Shown: positions 15,212 to 22,115 of the stretch, piece after piece | Layout: each line of letters starts with the position of its first letter | Numbering within the stretch: the first letter of the stretch is position 1 | IMG/VR virus record: IMGVR_UViG_3300017748_000097 | Span: 1 to 27,780 of that record | Reading direction: 5' to 3' (one strand) | DNA from: a virus | DNA: 27,780 nt | Position numbers and translations under genes: made by a program | The notes under the pieces: generated by a model | The model's database searches: none | What the model saw: only the letters and a program-made list of their open reading frames with translations | What the model was told of the DNA's origin: nothing

Positions 15212-15573
15212 GCTCCCTTTGGAGCTTGCGTAAAATTTGCCTGTTCATCCACTGCCTTTTCTGTGGGGATCTGTTGCATCATCTCCACCAGTAGATCAGA
15301 TCCAATCTCATATACATCTGAGACCCTAACCCCAGCAGAAAGAAGCCGATCTAACACTTTGTGACCAAAGGCGATCGGATCTCCATCTGCTATGGGGTAG
15401 GCTGGTAGACACTTGGCATGATCCACACATACTGCAATGGCAGCAGCACACAGCCGACCGAGCTGGGCTCTGTTGGGATCACTACCCCACATGGCTACAA
15501 AATCCAAACACGTGGCCATGCTGGCTGGCATCTGTGTCTGATGTTCTCCTAGCTTTCTTAGATTTATATCCAT
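15208..15573 (-). CDS. Tail assembly chaperone, short form (gpG-like)
   Basis: A 121-residue protein between the tail-tube gene and the tape measure, in the position of lambda gpG. The sequence is helical with several conserved-looking cysteines (TCLDFVAMWGS, LCAAAIAVCVDHAKCLP). It terminates right after a slippery heptamer, where a -1 shift extends it by 69 residues. It is not a virion component in lambda-like systems; it helps tape measure and tail-tube proteins to assemble. A GGAGG-type site lies upstream of the ATG. Confidence 0.82.
   Translation of the reverse strand: MDINLRKLGEHQTQMPASMATCLDFVAMWGSDPNRAQLGRLCAAAIAVCVDHAKCLPAYPIADGDPIAFGHKVLDRLLSAGVRVSDVYEIGSDLLVEMMQQIPTEKAVDEQANFTQAPKGA
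15210..15228 (-). promoter_or_regulatory. Programmed -1 ribosomal frameshift site
   Basis: In the coding (minus) strand the zero-frame codons AAG-GGA lie within A-AAG-GGA (15220-15214), matching X-XXY-YYZ; after slippage the tRNAs re-pair on AAA-GGG. The heptamer sits inside a perfect 7-bp stem, AAGCTCC and GGAGCTT, with loop AAAG (15227-15210). The zero-frame stop TAG is two codons after the slip. A GGGAG purine stretch could also act as a Shine-Dalgarno-like stimulator. Confidence 0.8.
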
Positions 15574-15599
15574 TTTGTTTACCTCCTTATATTACAAAA

Positions 15600-16106
15600 T
15601 TATGGACCAGATACCACAGCACCACCATAACAGGTAAAGTTTAGTGTAAATGCAGATGGATCTCCCTCTGCAAAATCTAAATTACATACACATTTAGACA
15701 ATGTAACCTGGTGATCTGCATCATCTCCAAAATCTGTGCCCTCTGCTGTGTATCGAATATCCACACAGTAGTGCTCTACAAATGGAGTGCCAGCAGTGCC
15801 GGTACTGATGTTACCAGAATAAAATCCAGATTTGTTAATAAAATCACGAACTGATCCGGCTTCTCCACTGTCTGCAAATTGGCGAAAATGGAAAGAGAAA
15901 GATCCAGTTATAGCCTGCTCATCTTGGCGACGTATGGCGCTAAAGGATCCACGGTCCATAATGACCAGTTCACTGAATTGTTGTGGTTGTGAGAATGAAA
16001 AATTACCGTCTTCAAAAGCGACGTCTAGAGTCACTGGGGATCCTGTGCCATCACGGAGCTGTATAACTCCATCTCTTTTGGTTTTTGGTACTGTTGAATA
16101 GGCCAT
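15600..16106 (-). CDS. Major tail tube protein
   Basis: A 168-residue beta-rich protein: MAYSTVPKTKRDGVIQLRDG, then alternating strands with the 'GSFSFHFRQF' and 'NLDFAEGDPSAFTLNFTCYGG' segments expected of tail-tube/major tail proteins. Position immediately before the frameshifted chaperone and after the tail-terminator candidate fits. It has a strong GGAGG ribosome site, as expected for an abundant protein. The exact family is not resolved, but the role is well supported by context and length. Confidence 0.85.
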   Translation of the reverse strand: MAYSTVPKTKRDGVIQLRDGTGSPVTLDVAFEDGNFSFSQPQQFSELVIMDRGSFSAIRRQDEQAITGSFSFHFRQFADSGEAGSVRDFINKSGFYSGNISTGTAGTPFVEHYCVDIRYTAEGTDFGDDADHQVTLSKCVCNLDFAEGDPSAFTLNFTCYGGAVVSGP

Positions 16107-16115
16107 GCCGCCTCC

Positions 16116-16553
16116 TTATAGGGTGTGTAATACTGAGAATGTTAGAGTAATAATAATATATTCTTGGCTGTCTGTCACTGTGCGAGTACTGGCAGTATAT
16201 CTAATGGTAAATTTACCGCTGCCAGCATCCTGTACATATGATTCCAATGCTGCATTTAATACGAGCTCTTCTGCTGTCAGTGCATTGTCATAATCAGTGG
16301 GGTATGCATCCAGGGGCCGGAGTCTGTGTGCAAAAGTTATCACCACTTGACTATTGACATACTCACCCACCGATCTTCTTTGTCTTTCCTCTGCTGCCAC
16401 TGTGGACGCTATACCCACCACAAATGCTTTATGAGCTATGGACTCCTGTGTACGTCCGAAGAAATCAGGAGTCATGCGCGATTCTTTAAAACCGCTAACT
16501 GAATCCACCTTGCTGGCAATCATTGATCGTACTCTAGCCAGGGACTCTGCCAT
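16116..16553 (-). CDS. Tail terminator / tail completion protein
   Basis: A 145-residue alpha/beta protein beginning MAESLARVRSMIASKVDSV, with a middle region of strands (FVVGIASTV, NSQVVITFAHRLRP) and ending in a long strand EYIIITLTFSVLHTL. This resembles the lambda gpU-like/minor tail fold in which a helix packs on a four-stranded sheet. It lies directly upstream of the tail tube, as terminator genes do. The start overlaps the previous stop by one base (TGATG). The ring it forms would cap tail-tube polymerisation and join tail to head. Confidence 0.7.
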   Translation of the reverse strand: MAESLARVRSMIASKVDSVSGFKESRMTPDFFGRTQESIAHKAFVVGIASTVAAEERQRRSVGEYVNSQVVITFAHRLRPLDAYPTDYDNALTAEELVLNAALESYVQDAGSGKFTIRYTASTRTVTDSQEYIIITLTFSVLHTL

Positions 16554-17314
16554 CAGTACCGCCTATAATAGTTGCCGGGTTTATTCAAATAAATTACTGG
16601 TTGCTTTGCTGTGCGTCTGTTGGGATCATCTGCAAACCCAGTATGAGAATTATCATACAACCAATTGATTAACTTCCACTCATTTTGGTACTGTGCATTG
16701 TGCTCTGTTGCCAGATCGAGGTAGCGTCCAGTAGATTGGTTTAAACTGCTGTGAAAGTCTCTAAATATATAATACAAAGATAGATTCAGATGGCTAGCTC
16801 TCAATGCCTCTGGCGATAGTACTAGATACTCAATACCGCCGCCCTCTGTCCTAATCCTTTGCATGATTGTATACCATGCTTCATCAATGTAATCTTGATA
16901 ACTGGTGATGCTACTGGGCATCAGTGCAGACAATTGTTTGTAGGTAGCAAATAGATCCACATCTGATACCACAGGATATAACCGCCGCCGGACCACAGCC
17001 GCCATGCGTCGAAATATGTAGGACTTGGAACCTATGGTTATGGTCCACTCCTGCATATAGCCTTCACCCAGATTTAAATCATTAGAAAGATTGCCAGCAG
17101 TATGCACAAACTGTGGAATGTTACCGGAAAATGTACCTGTGCCACCATCAACCAACTTGGTCTCGTCTGGTTTGTAGAGGGTGTAAGAAACAGCAGCAAT
17201 GGTAGCGAGTCCACCATCCCTATATACAGGTAGCTCTGTTATCTGTTCTCGGCCCCTCTCCAGTAACTCTATGGTTTTGATCTGTGGGCTGTATGGTATG
17301 CCACTGCTAGCCAT
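16553..17314 (-). CDS. Head-tail connector-region protein, unknown family
   Basis: A 253-residue protein in two parts. About 1-110 is beta-rich with a hydrophilic loop (TITIGSKSYIFRRMAAVVRR), resembling an immunoglobulin-like or jelly-roll fold. About 115-253 is helical (YKQLSALMPSSITSYQDYI ... YYIFRDF), similar in style to gp6/gp15-type connector (adaptor) proteins. No decisive motif. The gene lies between the capsid and tail terminator genes, where adaptors are expected, and overlaps the upstream gene by 8 nt (ATGGCTAG). Confidence 0.6.
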   Translation of the reverse strand: MASSGIPYSPQIKTIELLERGREQITELPVYRDGGLATIAAVSYTLYKPDETKLVDGGTGTFSGNIPQFVHTAGNLSNDLNLGEGYMQEWTITIGSKSYIFRRMAAVVRRRLYPVVSDVDLFATYKQLSALMPSSITSYQDYIDEAWYTIMQRIRTEGGGIEYLVLSPEALRASHLNLSLYYIFRDFHSSLNQSTGRYLDLATEHNAQYQNEWKLINWLYDNSHTGFADDPNRRTAKQPVIYLNKPGNYYRRY

Positions 17315-17978
17315 TTAGAAGCTCCTCGTAATATGCCAGGCCTTTGGATAAAATGCTTTGTCTGGCTATCTCCATATCCTCAATTTTTTTGTACATAGTA
17401 ACCAGTCTAGTTTTTACTTCTGGTAGGTGTTGCTGATTAATATATCTATCTGGTCTCTTTTTTAAATCTATCAGAGCTAGCTCCATAAAATGATCATGTG
17501 GTATGTCGATATGGCCATTTATCATCAGCTCTAATCTCCACCTGTTAAATGCAACCTGATCAAAGTTTCTAATTATTTTATTGGCTAGTATTTTGTATGT
17601 CTCAAATCTAGGGCTGTGTTTTTTACCACCAAATCTGGCAGGATAAACCCGCATGTAATCATGATCACGTGGATCCAGAATAACATAGCCGGCTTGTCTC
17701 AGTTTACCCAATCTAGATGATGGATCGCCCAGCTCTCCATTTATCTGGTGTACACCATTTACACCCGGTACTACTCGCTCAATATCCACAGATGGAAAAA
17801 AAACAGGTAATGACTTCTCTTCTGTTTTTTTGCCTTTGGTGACATTTACAGTCCAGTATCCGAATTCCCAATTTGCAGGGAAATGTTTATAGTAAAAGGG
17901 GTGGTCTGGACTAATGGGGAGTCTGGTGTTTTCTGGTGCCGTCTGACTCCAAGGCTGGCTCAATGTATCGTAATTCAT
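17307..17978 (-). CDS. Conserved phage head-associated protein, function unknown
   Basis: A 223-residue protein immediately downstream of the capsid gene. The middle (LPVFFPSVDIERVVPGVNGV, then a strand VILDPRDHDYMRVYPARFGG) resembles a conserved marine-phage segment that I remember but cannot name. The C-terminal half is helical and charged (about 120-223). It has a GGAGG ribosome site, and a 14-bp hairpin separates it from the capsid gene. It may be a connector, a head-completion factor or a scaffold-associated protein. Confidence 0.6.
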   Translation of the reverse strand: MNYDTLSQPWSQTAPENTRLPISPDHPFYYKHFPANWEFGYWTVNVTKGKKTEEKSLPVFFPSVDIERVVPGVNGVHQINGELGDPSSRLGKLRQAGYVILDPRDHDYMRVYPARFGGKKHSPRFETYKILANKIIRNFDQVAFNRWRLELMINGHIDIPHDHFMELALIDLKKRPDRYINQQHLPEVKTRLVTMYKKIEDMEIARQSILSKGLAYYEELLNG

Positions 17979-18003
17979 TTTTTTATTTACCTCCTAAAAA
18001 TGT

Positions 18004-18039
18004 ATTTTGTGTGGGGTACCAATGCACCCCACACAAAAT
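18004..18039 (-). terminator. 14-bp hairpin after the major capsid gene
   Basis: ATTTTGTGTGGGGT (18004-18017) and its exact reverse complement (18026-18039) surround an 8-base loop, only 7 bp past the capsid stop codon. On the minus strand it is followed by ACATTTTTA. It probably attenuates transcription or stabilises the 3' end of the abundant capsid mRNA, with part of the transcription continuing into the tail genes. Confidence 0.75.
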
Positions 18040-18045
18040 AATAAT

Positions 18046-18984
18046 TTAAATGTCACTCTTTAGCAACACGCCGCGATCATCATCGATAATCGATACACCA
18101 AAATAAGCATGACCAATGACTCTAGTAGTAGCATTGGCACTCTGGCGATCCATCTCAATGGTAACCTGATCCATCTGCATTACTTGGCTAGCGCCAATGA
18201 CCTGTGGTGCACCAGTCGCAAACCCAATTGCACCAGGGGCCCACATTGCCTGCTTGAAATCTGAGCCATCGTCAGTGACGTATGATGATACATAAATCTC
18301 TACACCTAAGAAAGATCCTTTATAGGCATCTCCTTTGGCTGAAATTGCATCAATAGTGGCAGGATTAAATTTAATAGCTCCTACCTCTGCACGGATTGAG
18401 TCTTGCAGGTGTCCCCATGCTTTAGGATGTAGTACACAGACATATGGACCCGGTACAGTTTTACCTGATTTGTTTTGCAATTTCTGATAGGCATCAGTAA
18501 AGCTATCTACATCAAGATTAGCAGTAGCTGTTTCTACATCAGTAAAAGAAGCAAAAGCATCAGCAGTTAGATCGGCTACCATGCCGTCATATGATCGAGC
18601 TATGGATTCAGCAATTCGGAAAGGATCCAAACCACCTGCACCGGCTAGCTCTGTCATTGCTGCCAAGTCTGAGATGCCGTACGCCAAAGATCGGCGCTTG
18701 ACCACTACATCTGCACTAGCATCAGTTAGTGCTGTGTTGGTTACTGCATCTGCCTCTGGAGAACCAGAAAAAGTGGCCCACTGGTCCGAGTTAAACCCAT
18801 CGAGTCCCGCTTTCCGCACTTTGATTGTGTCTGATCCCATGCCATTTATACTGCCGACGAAGCTCATGTATGGGGTGTTTCGTAGGCTCACAGAGTCAGC
18901 GAGAAGGAGTCGGATCTCTTGTGAGATCATGTTATTCATTCTCAGGTCTGTCAGGAGCCCATTATTGGTAATTTCATTAGCCAT
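18046..18984 (-). CDS. Major capsid protein (HK97-type fold)
   Basis: A 312-residue protein with the typical layout of HK97-fold capsids: a basic/amphipathic N-terminus (about 1-45), then KVRKAGLDGF, an alternating region with VVVKRRSLAYGISDLAA, a spine-helix-like segment (DPFRIAESIARSYDGMVADL, about 121-140) and the A-domain region (about 165-270) with GPYVCVLHPKAWGHLQDS. The C-terminus (GHAYFGVSIIDDDRGVLL) matches the terminal strand. Context agrees: terminase, portal, scaffold, this gene, tail. A separate scaffold means a covalent HK97-like delta domain is not needed. Flanked on both sides by strong hairpins, so it may be transcribed from its own promoter at high level. Confidence 0.9.
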   Translation of the reverse strand: MANEITNNGLLTDLRMNNMISQEIRLLLADSVSLRNTPYMSFVGSINGMGSDTIKVRKAGLDGFNSDQWATFSGSPEADAVTNTALTDASADVVVKRRSLAYGISDLAAMTELAGAGGLDPFRIAESIARSYDGMVADLTADAFASFTDVETATANLDVDSFTDAYQKLQNKSGKTVPGPYVCVLHPKAWGHLQDSIRAEVGAIKFNPATIDAISAKGDAYKGSFLGVEIYVSSYVTDDGSDFKQAMWAPGAIGFATGAPQVIGASQVMQMDQVTIEMDRQSANATTRVIGHAYFGVSIIDDDRGVLLKSDI

Positions 18985-19129
18985 GATAATATCCTGTTAA
19001 ATTTGTTTGTTATTGATTTGCTGGGGTTGCTACTGTTAACCGGTGTGACCGTGTCCAGAATCTATGTAGAGGGTGTATCCCAGTAATAATATATCTCACT
19101 CTGCCGTGAATAATGTCACAAAATAAAGA
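18985..19129 (-). promoter_or_regulatory. Leader/promoter region of the capsid gene
   Basis: 145 bp without an ORF between the terminator at 19130-19158 and the capsid ATG. The minus strand has TTCACG and TATTAC spaced by 16 bases (around 19100-19070), a weak sigma70-like pair. A dedicated capsid promoter is implied by the upstream terminator. An AGGATATT site precedes the capsid ATG. Confidence 0.4.
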
Positions 19130-19158
19130 GGCCCACCAGAAGAGGATCCTGGTGGGCC
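19130..19158 (-). terminator. Intrinsic terminator after the fibre-like gene
   Basis: GGCCCACCAG (19130-19139) and its perfect reverse complement (19149-19158) form a GC-rich 10-bp stem with a 9-base loop, followed on the minus strand by TCTTTATTTT. It lies 39 bp past the stop of the fibre-like gene. It separates the terminase-to-fibre transcript from capsid expression. Confidence 0.9.
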
Positions 19159-19197
19159 AATGATAGTGGAGGTAATTACTATCATTTGAGGGATGGA

Positions 19198-20592
19198 CTA
19201 CAAAGACACAGCAATATCCACAGATACATTAGAGTTTGCTTTAACTTTTACATTGTTTGCATCTTGATATTGGATCTCCAATTGGACCAGATTCCCACTA
19301 GAATCCATTGCAGATACGTGTACCAATTGTTTACCCAATGCATGATTGAGAGTGGCAAAGGTGCCAGCAGTCAAAGATTGGCTAGCAAAATCTTTACGTA
19401 GCTTATTGAGAGAAACTTTGATATCACCAGATCCGCTGCTGTATTCCAAAAGGTTATCAGCACCACTATGAGCTTGAACACTACCACGCGATCTTGCTTG
19501 TGTGAAGTATTGGTTGGAGCCTTCTGGCAGGTCTCCACTATCGCCAGCGCCTAAAATGGCAGCAGCAGTAATTGATCCACCAAGGGCAGTAGAAGCTCCG
19601 GCAATACTGATAGCACTGTTAACCAGGCGTGCATTAGCAACAGATCCATTTTTTAGATCCGCTTTAAAGTTACCGCTGCTGGCATCAAGAGTCATATCGA
19701 TCTCTGTGGTGTCAACTGCGGTTAGTGCTGCTCTGACTCTGGCATCTGTATAGTATAATTTGCTGCTTCCTTCTGGTAATGAATCAGTATCAGAAGCTCC
19801 TAGGATAGCAGCAGCTGTAATAGATCCACCAAGGGCAGTAGAAGCTCCGGCAATAGTGATCGCGCTATTTGCTAGACGTGCATTAGCTACAGATCCATCT
19901 TTGAGAGCTGCTGAAAATTCACCAGTACCAGAGTTGTAGCTCATGTCCACTTCTGAAGTATCAGCAACAGACAAAGCACTTCTTGATCTTGCATCCGTAT
20001 AATATAGATTGGAGCCTTCATTCACTAAATCAGTAGAGGCATTCAAAGAAAATGCACCACCAGAGAAGGAGAGACCAGATCCAGCAGAGAAGAATCCACG
20101 GATTTCACTTTGATCGGCAGTTATGGCACCTGTGTTGGCATCATAATTAACACCAGCAGATCCAGAAAGGAAACCGCGCACTTCTGATGCTTGAACATCT
20201 GCACCTTGAATCTCTGTCCAGTCAGCAGCAGATCCAGCAGATCCACCATTATGGATGAATGAATCAGGTCTAGTAGATCCAGAGATGTTAGTAAGAATGA
20301 TAATATCAGACTCTTGATACTCATTACCATTGGAGTAATTAGCAGATAGCCAATTAGCAAAAGAGGTTTGAGTAGTATCAACCAGAGTCCGGCCAATGGT
20401 CAGTGGCTTTATTTTGAGCTTTTGCTTACCACCATCTGTGACAATTTCTGCATATTGAGAAGAGTCAGAGTGAATAGCAACTACTGAATTTGATTCAAGA
20501 TAAGTTTTAGTTACTGCGTGATTTGCAGCAGTGATCGATCCGTCGATTTGAATTACACCATCAAATACGACTTCTGGGTTTAGAAATTTCAT
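19198..20592 (-). CDS. Repeat-containing fibre-like virion protein
   Basis: A 464-residue Ser/Ala/Gly-rich protein starting MKFLNPEVVFDGVIQIDGS. It contains repeated 'EGSxLYYTDAR' segments (three forms, one reading NQYFTQARSR), a repeat typical of phage fibres, and an 83-residue tandem unit with 33 identical bases at 19574-19606 and 19823-19855. The C-terminus is a small beta domain ending VKANSNVSVDIAVSL. Start 20592 is preferred because GGAG lies 8 bases upstream. Its position between scaffold and capsid rather than at the tail end suggests a head fibre or decoration protein, though a tail fibre is possible. Confidence 0.7.
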   Translation of the reverse strand: MKFLNPEVVFDGVIQIDGSITAANHAVTKTYLESNSVVAIHSDSSQYAEIVTDGGKQKLKIKPLTIGRTLVDTTQTSFANWLSANYSNGNEYQESDIIILTNISGSTRPDSFIHNGGSAGSAADWTEIQGADVQASEVRGFLSGSAGVNYDANTGAITADQSEIRGFFSAGSGLSFSGGAFSLNASTDLVNEGSNLYYTDARSRSALSVADTSEVDMSYNSGTGEFSAALKDGSVANARLANSAITIAGASTALGGSITAAAILGASDTDSLPEGSSKLYYTDARVRAALTAVDTTEIDMTLDASSGNFKADLKNGSVANARLVNSAISIAGASTALGGSITAAAILGAGDSGDLPEGSNQYFTQARSRGSVQAHSGADNLLEYSSGSGDIKVSLNKLRKDFASQSLTAGTFATLNHALGKQLVHVSAMDSSGNLVQLEIQYQDANNVKVKANSNVSVDIAVSL

Positions 20593-20633
20593 GTTGTGAT
20601 CTCCATACATGATTGGTTAGTATCGTGTACAAT

Positions 20634-20846
20634 CTATCTCACAAATGCAATACCAGATAGTGAATTTTGGAAACTAAGAGTCAATTGATTATCACTATCA
20701 TGGGTGATCTGACAAAAGCCTACCTCTCCTGAATCAGTGATAACATAGACAAAAGGTTTAAAACCTTTGTTGTGTGTAATAATAACTGTCTGTACATTGC
20801 TAAATGGAAACTGCTCCGGCTCCATAGAGCCACCAAAAGTAAACAT
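20634..20846 (-). CDS. 70-residue beta-rich virion-type protein
   Basis: MFTFGGSMEPEQFPFSNVQT is followed by VIITHNKGFKPFVYVITDSG and strands to the end. The 'V.i.H..g..PfVyVi..dG' pattern occurs in small phage structural domains, often at the ends of fibres or decoration proteins. The ATG follows GAGGAG and the stop of the preceding gene by three bases. Together with its neighbour it probably decorates or completes the head. Function is unproven. Confidence 0.6.
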   Translation of the reverse strand: MFTFGGSMEPEQFPFSNVQTVIITHNKGFKPFVYVITDSGEVGFCQITHDSDNQLTLSFQNSLSGIAFVR

Positions 20847-20849
20847 TAA

Positions 20850-21155
20850 TCACTCCTCTGTTAATATGATTGTAATGTCACAGGTTGCCGAGCTAGACGC
20901 TATATAAATTGAGTCTGTTCTGTCGCGTCCTTTACCCAATGCAATATGCAACATGTTTTCTTTTGGCACAAATGCATGATTATTTGGCAGAGATCCACCA
21001 TCTGTGCCACCCAGAAAGCAAAAGTATATTTTTTTATCTTCTGATCCTATGGCCACATGGCTGGCTACTCTAGGTAGTACGACCTGAGTCGTGTTGCTAC
21101 TGGCATTAAATACATGTGTGTGTGGGAAAAATTTTACACTTGTTAGATCCTCCAT
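20850..21155 (-). CDS. 101-residue beta-rich virion-type protein
   Basis: A small beta-rich protein: HTHVFNASSNTTQVVLPRVA, VAIGSEDKKIYFCFLGGTDG, and a C-terminal DSIYIASSSATCDITIILTE strand pair. The composition (short strands, Ser/Thr/Gly turns, few helices) suits a decoration or fibre-adaptor protein. It follows the scaffold gene with a GGAGG site and sits before the 70-residue protein. No family is recognised. Confidence 0.6.
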   Translation of the reverse strand: MEDLTSVKFFPHTHVFNASSNTTQVVLPRVASHVAIGSEDKKIYFCFLGGTDGGSLPNNHAFVPKENMLHIALGKGRDRTDSIYIASSSATCDITIILTEE

Positions 21156-21176
21156 TGGTTTACCTCCTTAGATTGA

Positions 21177-21809
21177 TCACTTGTTAAAATATGCTTTTCG
21201 GATGGCGTCACGATTAGCCCGGTAAAAGTCCAAATCATCCAAACCTTTCTGCACTAGATCCGCGCTCTGCATTGGTGCTGGTCTGGCACCTGCATTAGTG
21301 CTAGGTGGTAACAGTGCCGGATTGTCTGGCTGTGCCATTGCCTGTGGCATTGCCTCCACTTCTGGTGCTGCTTCTGTCTCCACCTGTGGGAGCTGCATGT
21401 GTGGTTGCAATATGGCAGGAGCTTTGGTGGGATCCTGTTTTATGTCTGCTAGCCAGTCTGCAAAAGAAAGCTGATCCTTCTTTGCCTTGCCCTTCATCGA
21501 TTTACTATAAGACCATTCAACCGCATCTCTAATGTCTGGATCTGTAAATCCAAAATCTGCCATTGAGGTATGGCGGGTGTATCTAGTATTGGCCTCTGAT
21601 AGTTGAGTCTTGTAATCCTCCACCTGCTGTGCCAAAGTATCAAGTGTGGTTAGTTTACCTTGTATAGCATCCAATTGACCTTGGAGATCTTTGGCCCTAT
21701 CTTCTGAGGCCACTCTATCAGCAGAAAGCTTTTTAATCCTTTCCTGCATTGCTGCTTGCATGGCGTCCTGTGGTACATAAACCACACCCTCGATTACTTT
21801 CTTATCCAT
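21177..21809 (-). CDS. Capsid scaffolding protein
   Basis: A 210-residue protein with a coiled-coil N-terminal half (about 15-75, Gln/Glu/Lys/Leu heptads), a short globular segment (SMADFGFTDPDIRDAVEWSY), a Pro/Ala/Glu-rich linker (about 135-180) and a basic-aromatic C-terminal helix ending DFYRANRDAIRKAYFNK. This composition and the position between portal and capsid fit a scaffold, with the C-terminal helix binding coat protein. Start is coupled to the upstream gene by an 8-nt overlap (ATGGATAA). No protease motif is seen. Confidence 0.82.
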   Translation of the reverse strand: MDKKVIEGVVYVPQDAMQAAMQERIKKLSADRVASEDRAKDLQGQLDAIQGKLTTLDTLAQQVEDYKTQLSEANTRYTRHTSMADFGFTDPDIRDAVEWSYSKSMKGKAKKDQLSFADWLADIKQDPTKAPAILQPHMQLPQVETEAAPEVEAMPQAMAQPDNPALLPPSTNAGARPAPMQSADLVQKGLDDLDFYRANRDAIRKAYFNK

Positions 21810-22098
21810 ATATTACCTCCTGTCGTAGTATTGCTATTAAATGTAATTCTGCATCATATTTGTTATCCCAGCTCATATCCAGGGCCAGAGACATCAGAGA
21901 TCCCAGCTCATCTAGTGGCACCCACCGATCATACAGATTCTCCTGATCTAGTTTGTCCTTCTGTGTATCATAATATGCACAGTCTTTGTGGGCAACACGT
22001 ATGGAATGCACTAGACATACACCATTGGCCAGAGCTAGCCACTCGACTATTATATTTTCTTTGCTGGTGATATCCTGCCAGCATGATTCACATTTCAT
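21802..22098 (-). CDS. CxxC...HxxC zinc-finger-like protein
   Basis: A 98-residue protein beginning MKCESCWQDI, with C3 and C6, then H37 and C40 (AHKDC): a treble-clef-type zinc site. The rest is mixed alpha/beta and acidic (DRWVPLDELGSLMSLALDM). It lies between portal and scaffold, overlapping the latter by 8 nt, with a GGAGG site upstream. It could be a packaging or assembly factor or simply a carried gene. No family is recognised. Confidence 0.65.
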   Translation of the reverse strand: MKCESCWQDITSKENIIVEWLALANGVCLVHSIRVAHKDCAYYDTQKDKLDQENLYDRWVPLDELGSLMSLALDMSWDNKYDAELHLIAILRQEVIYG

Positions 22099-22115
22099 TT
22101 TTACCTCCTAATTGA

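Noticed and set aside
19574-19855. Fibre repeat as a diversity-generating retroelement template/variable pair
   Set aside because: No reverse transcriptase gene, differences are not adenine-directed and the repeat is inside one ORF.
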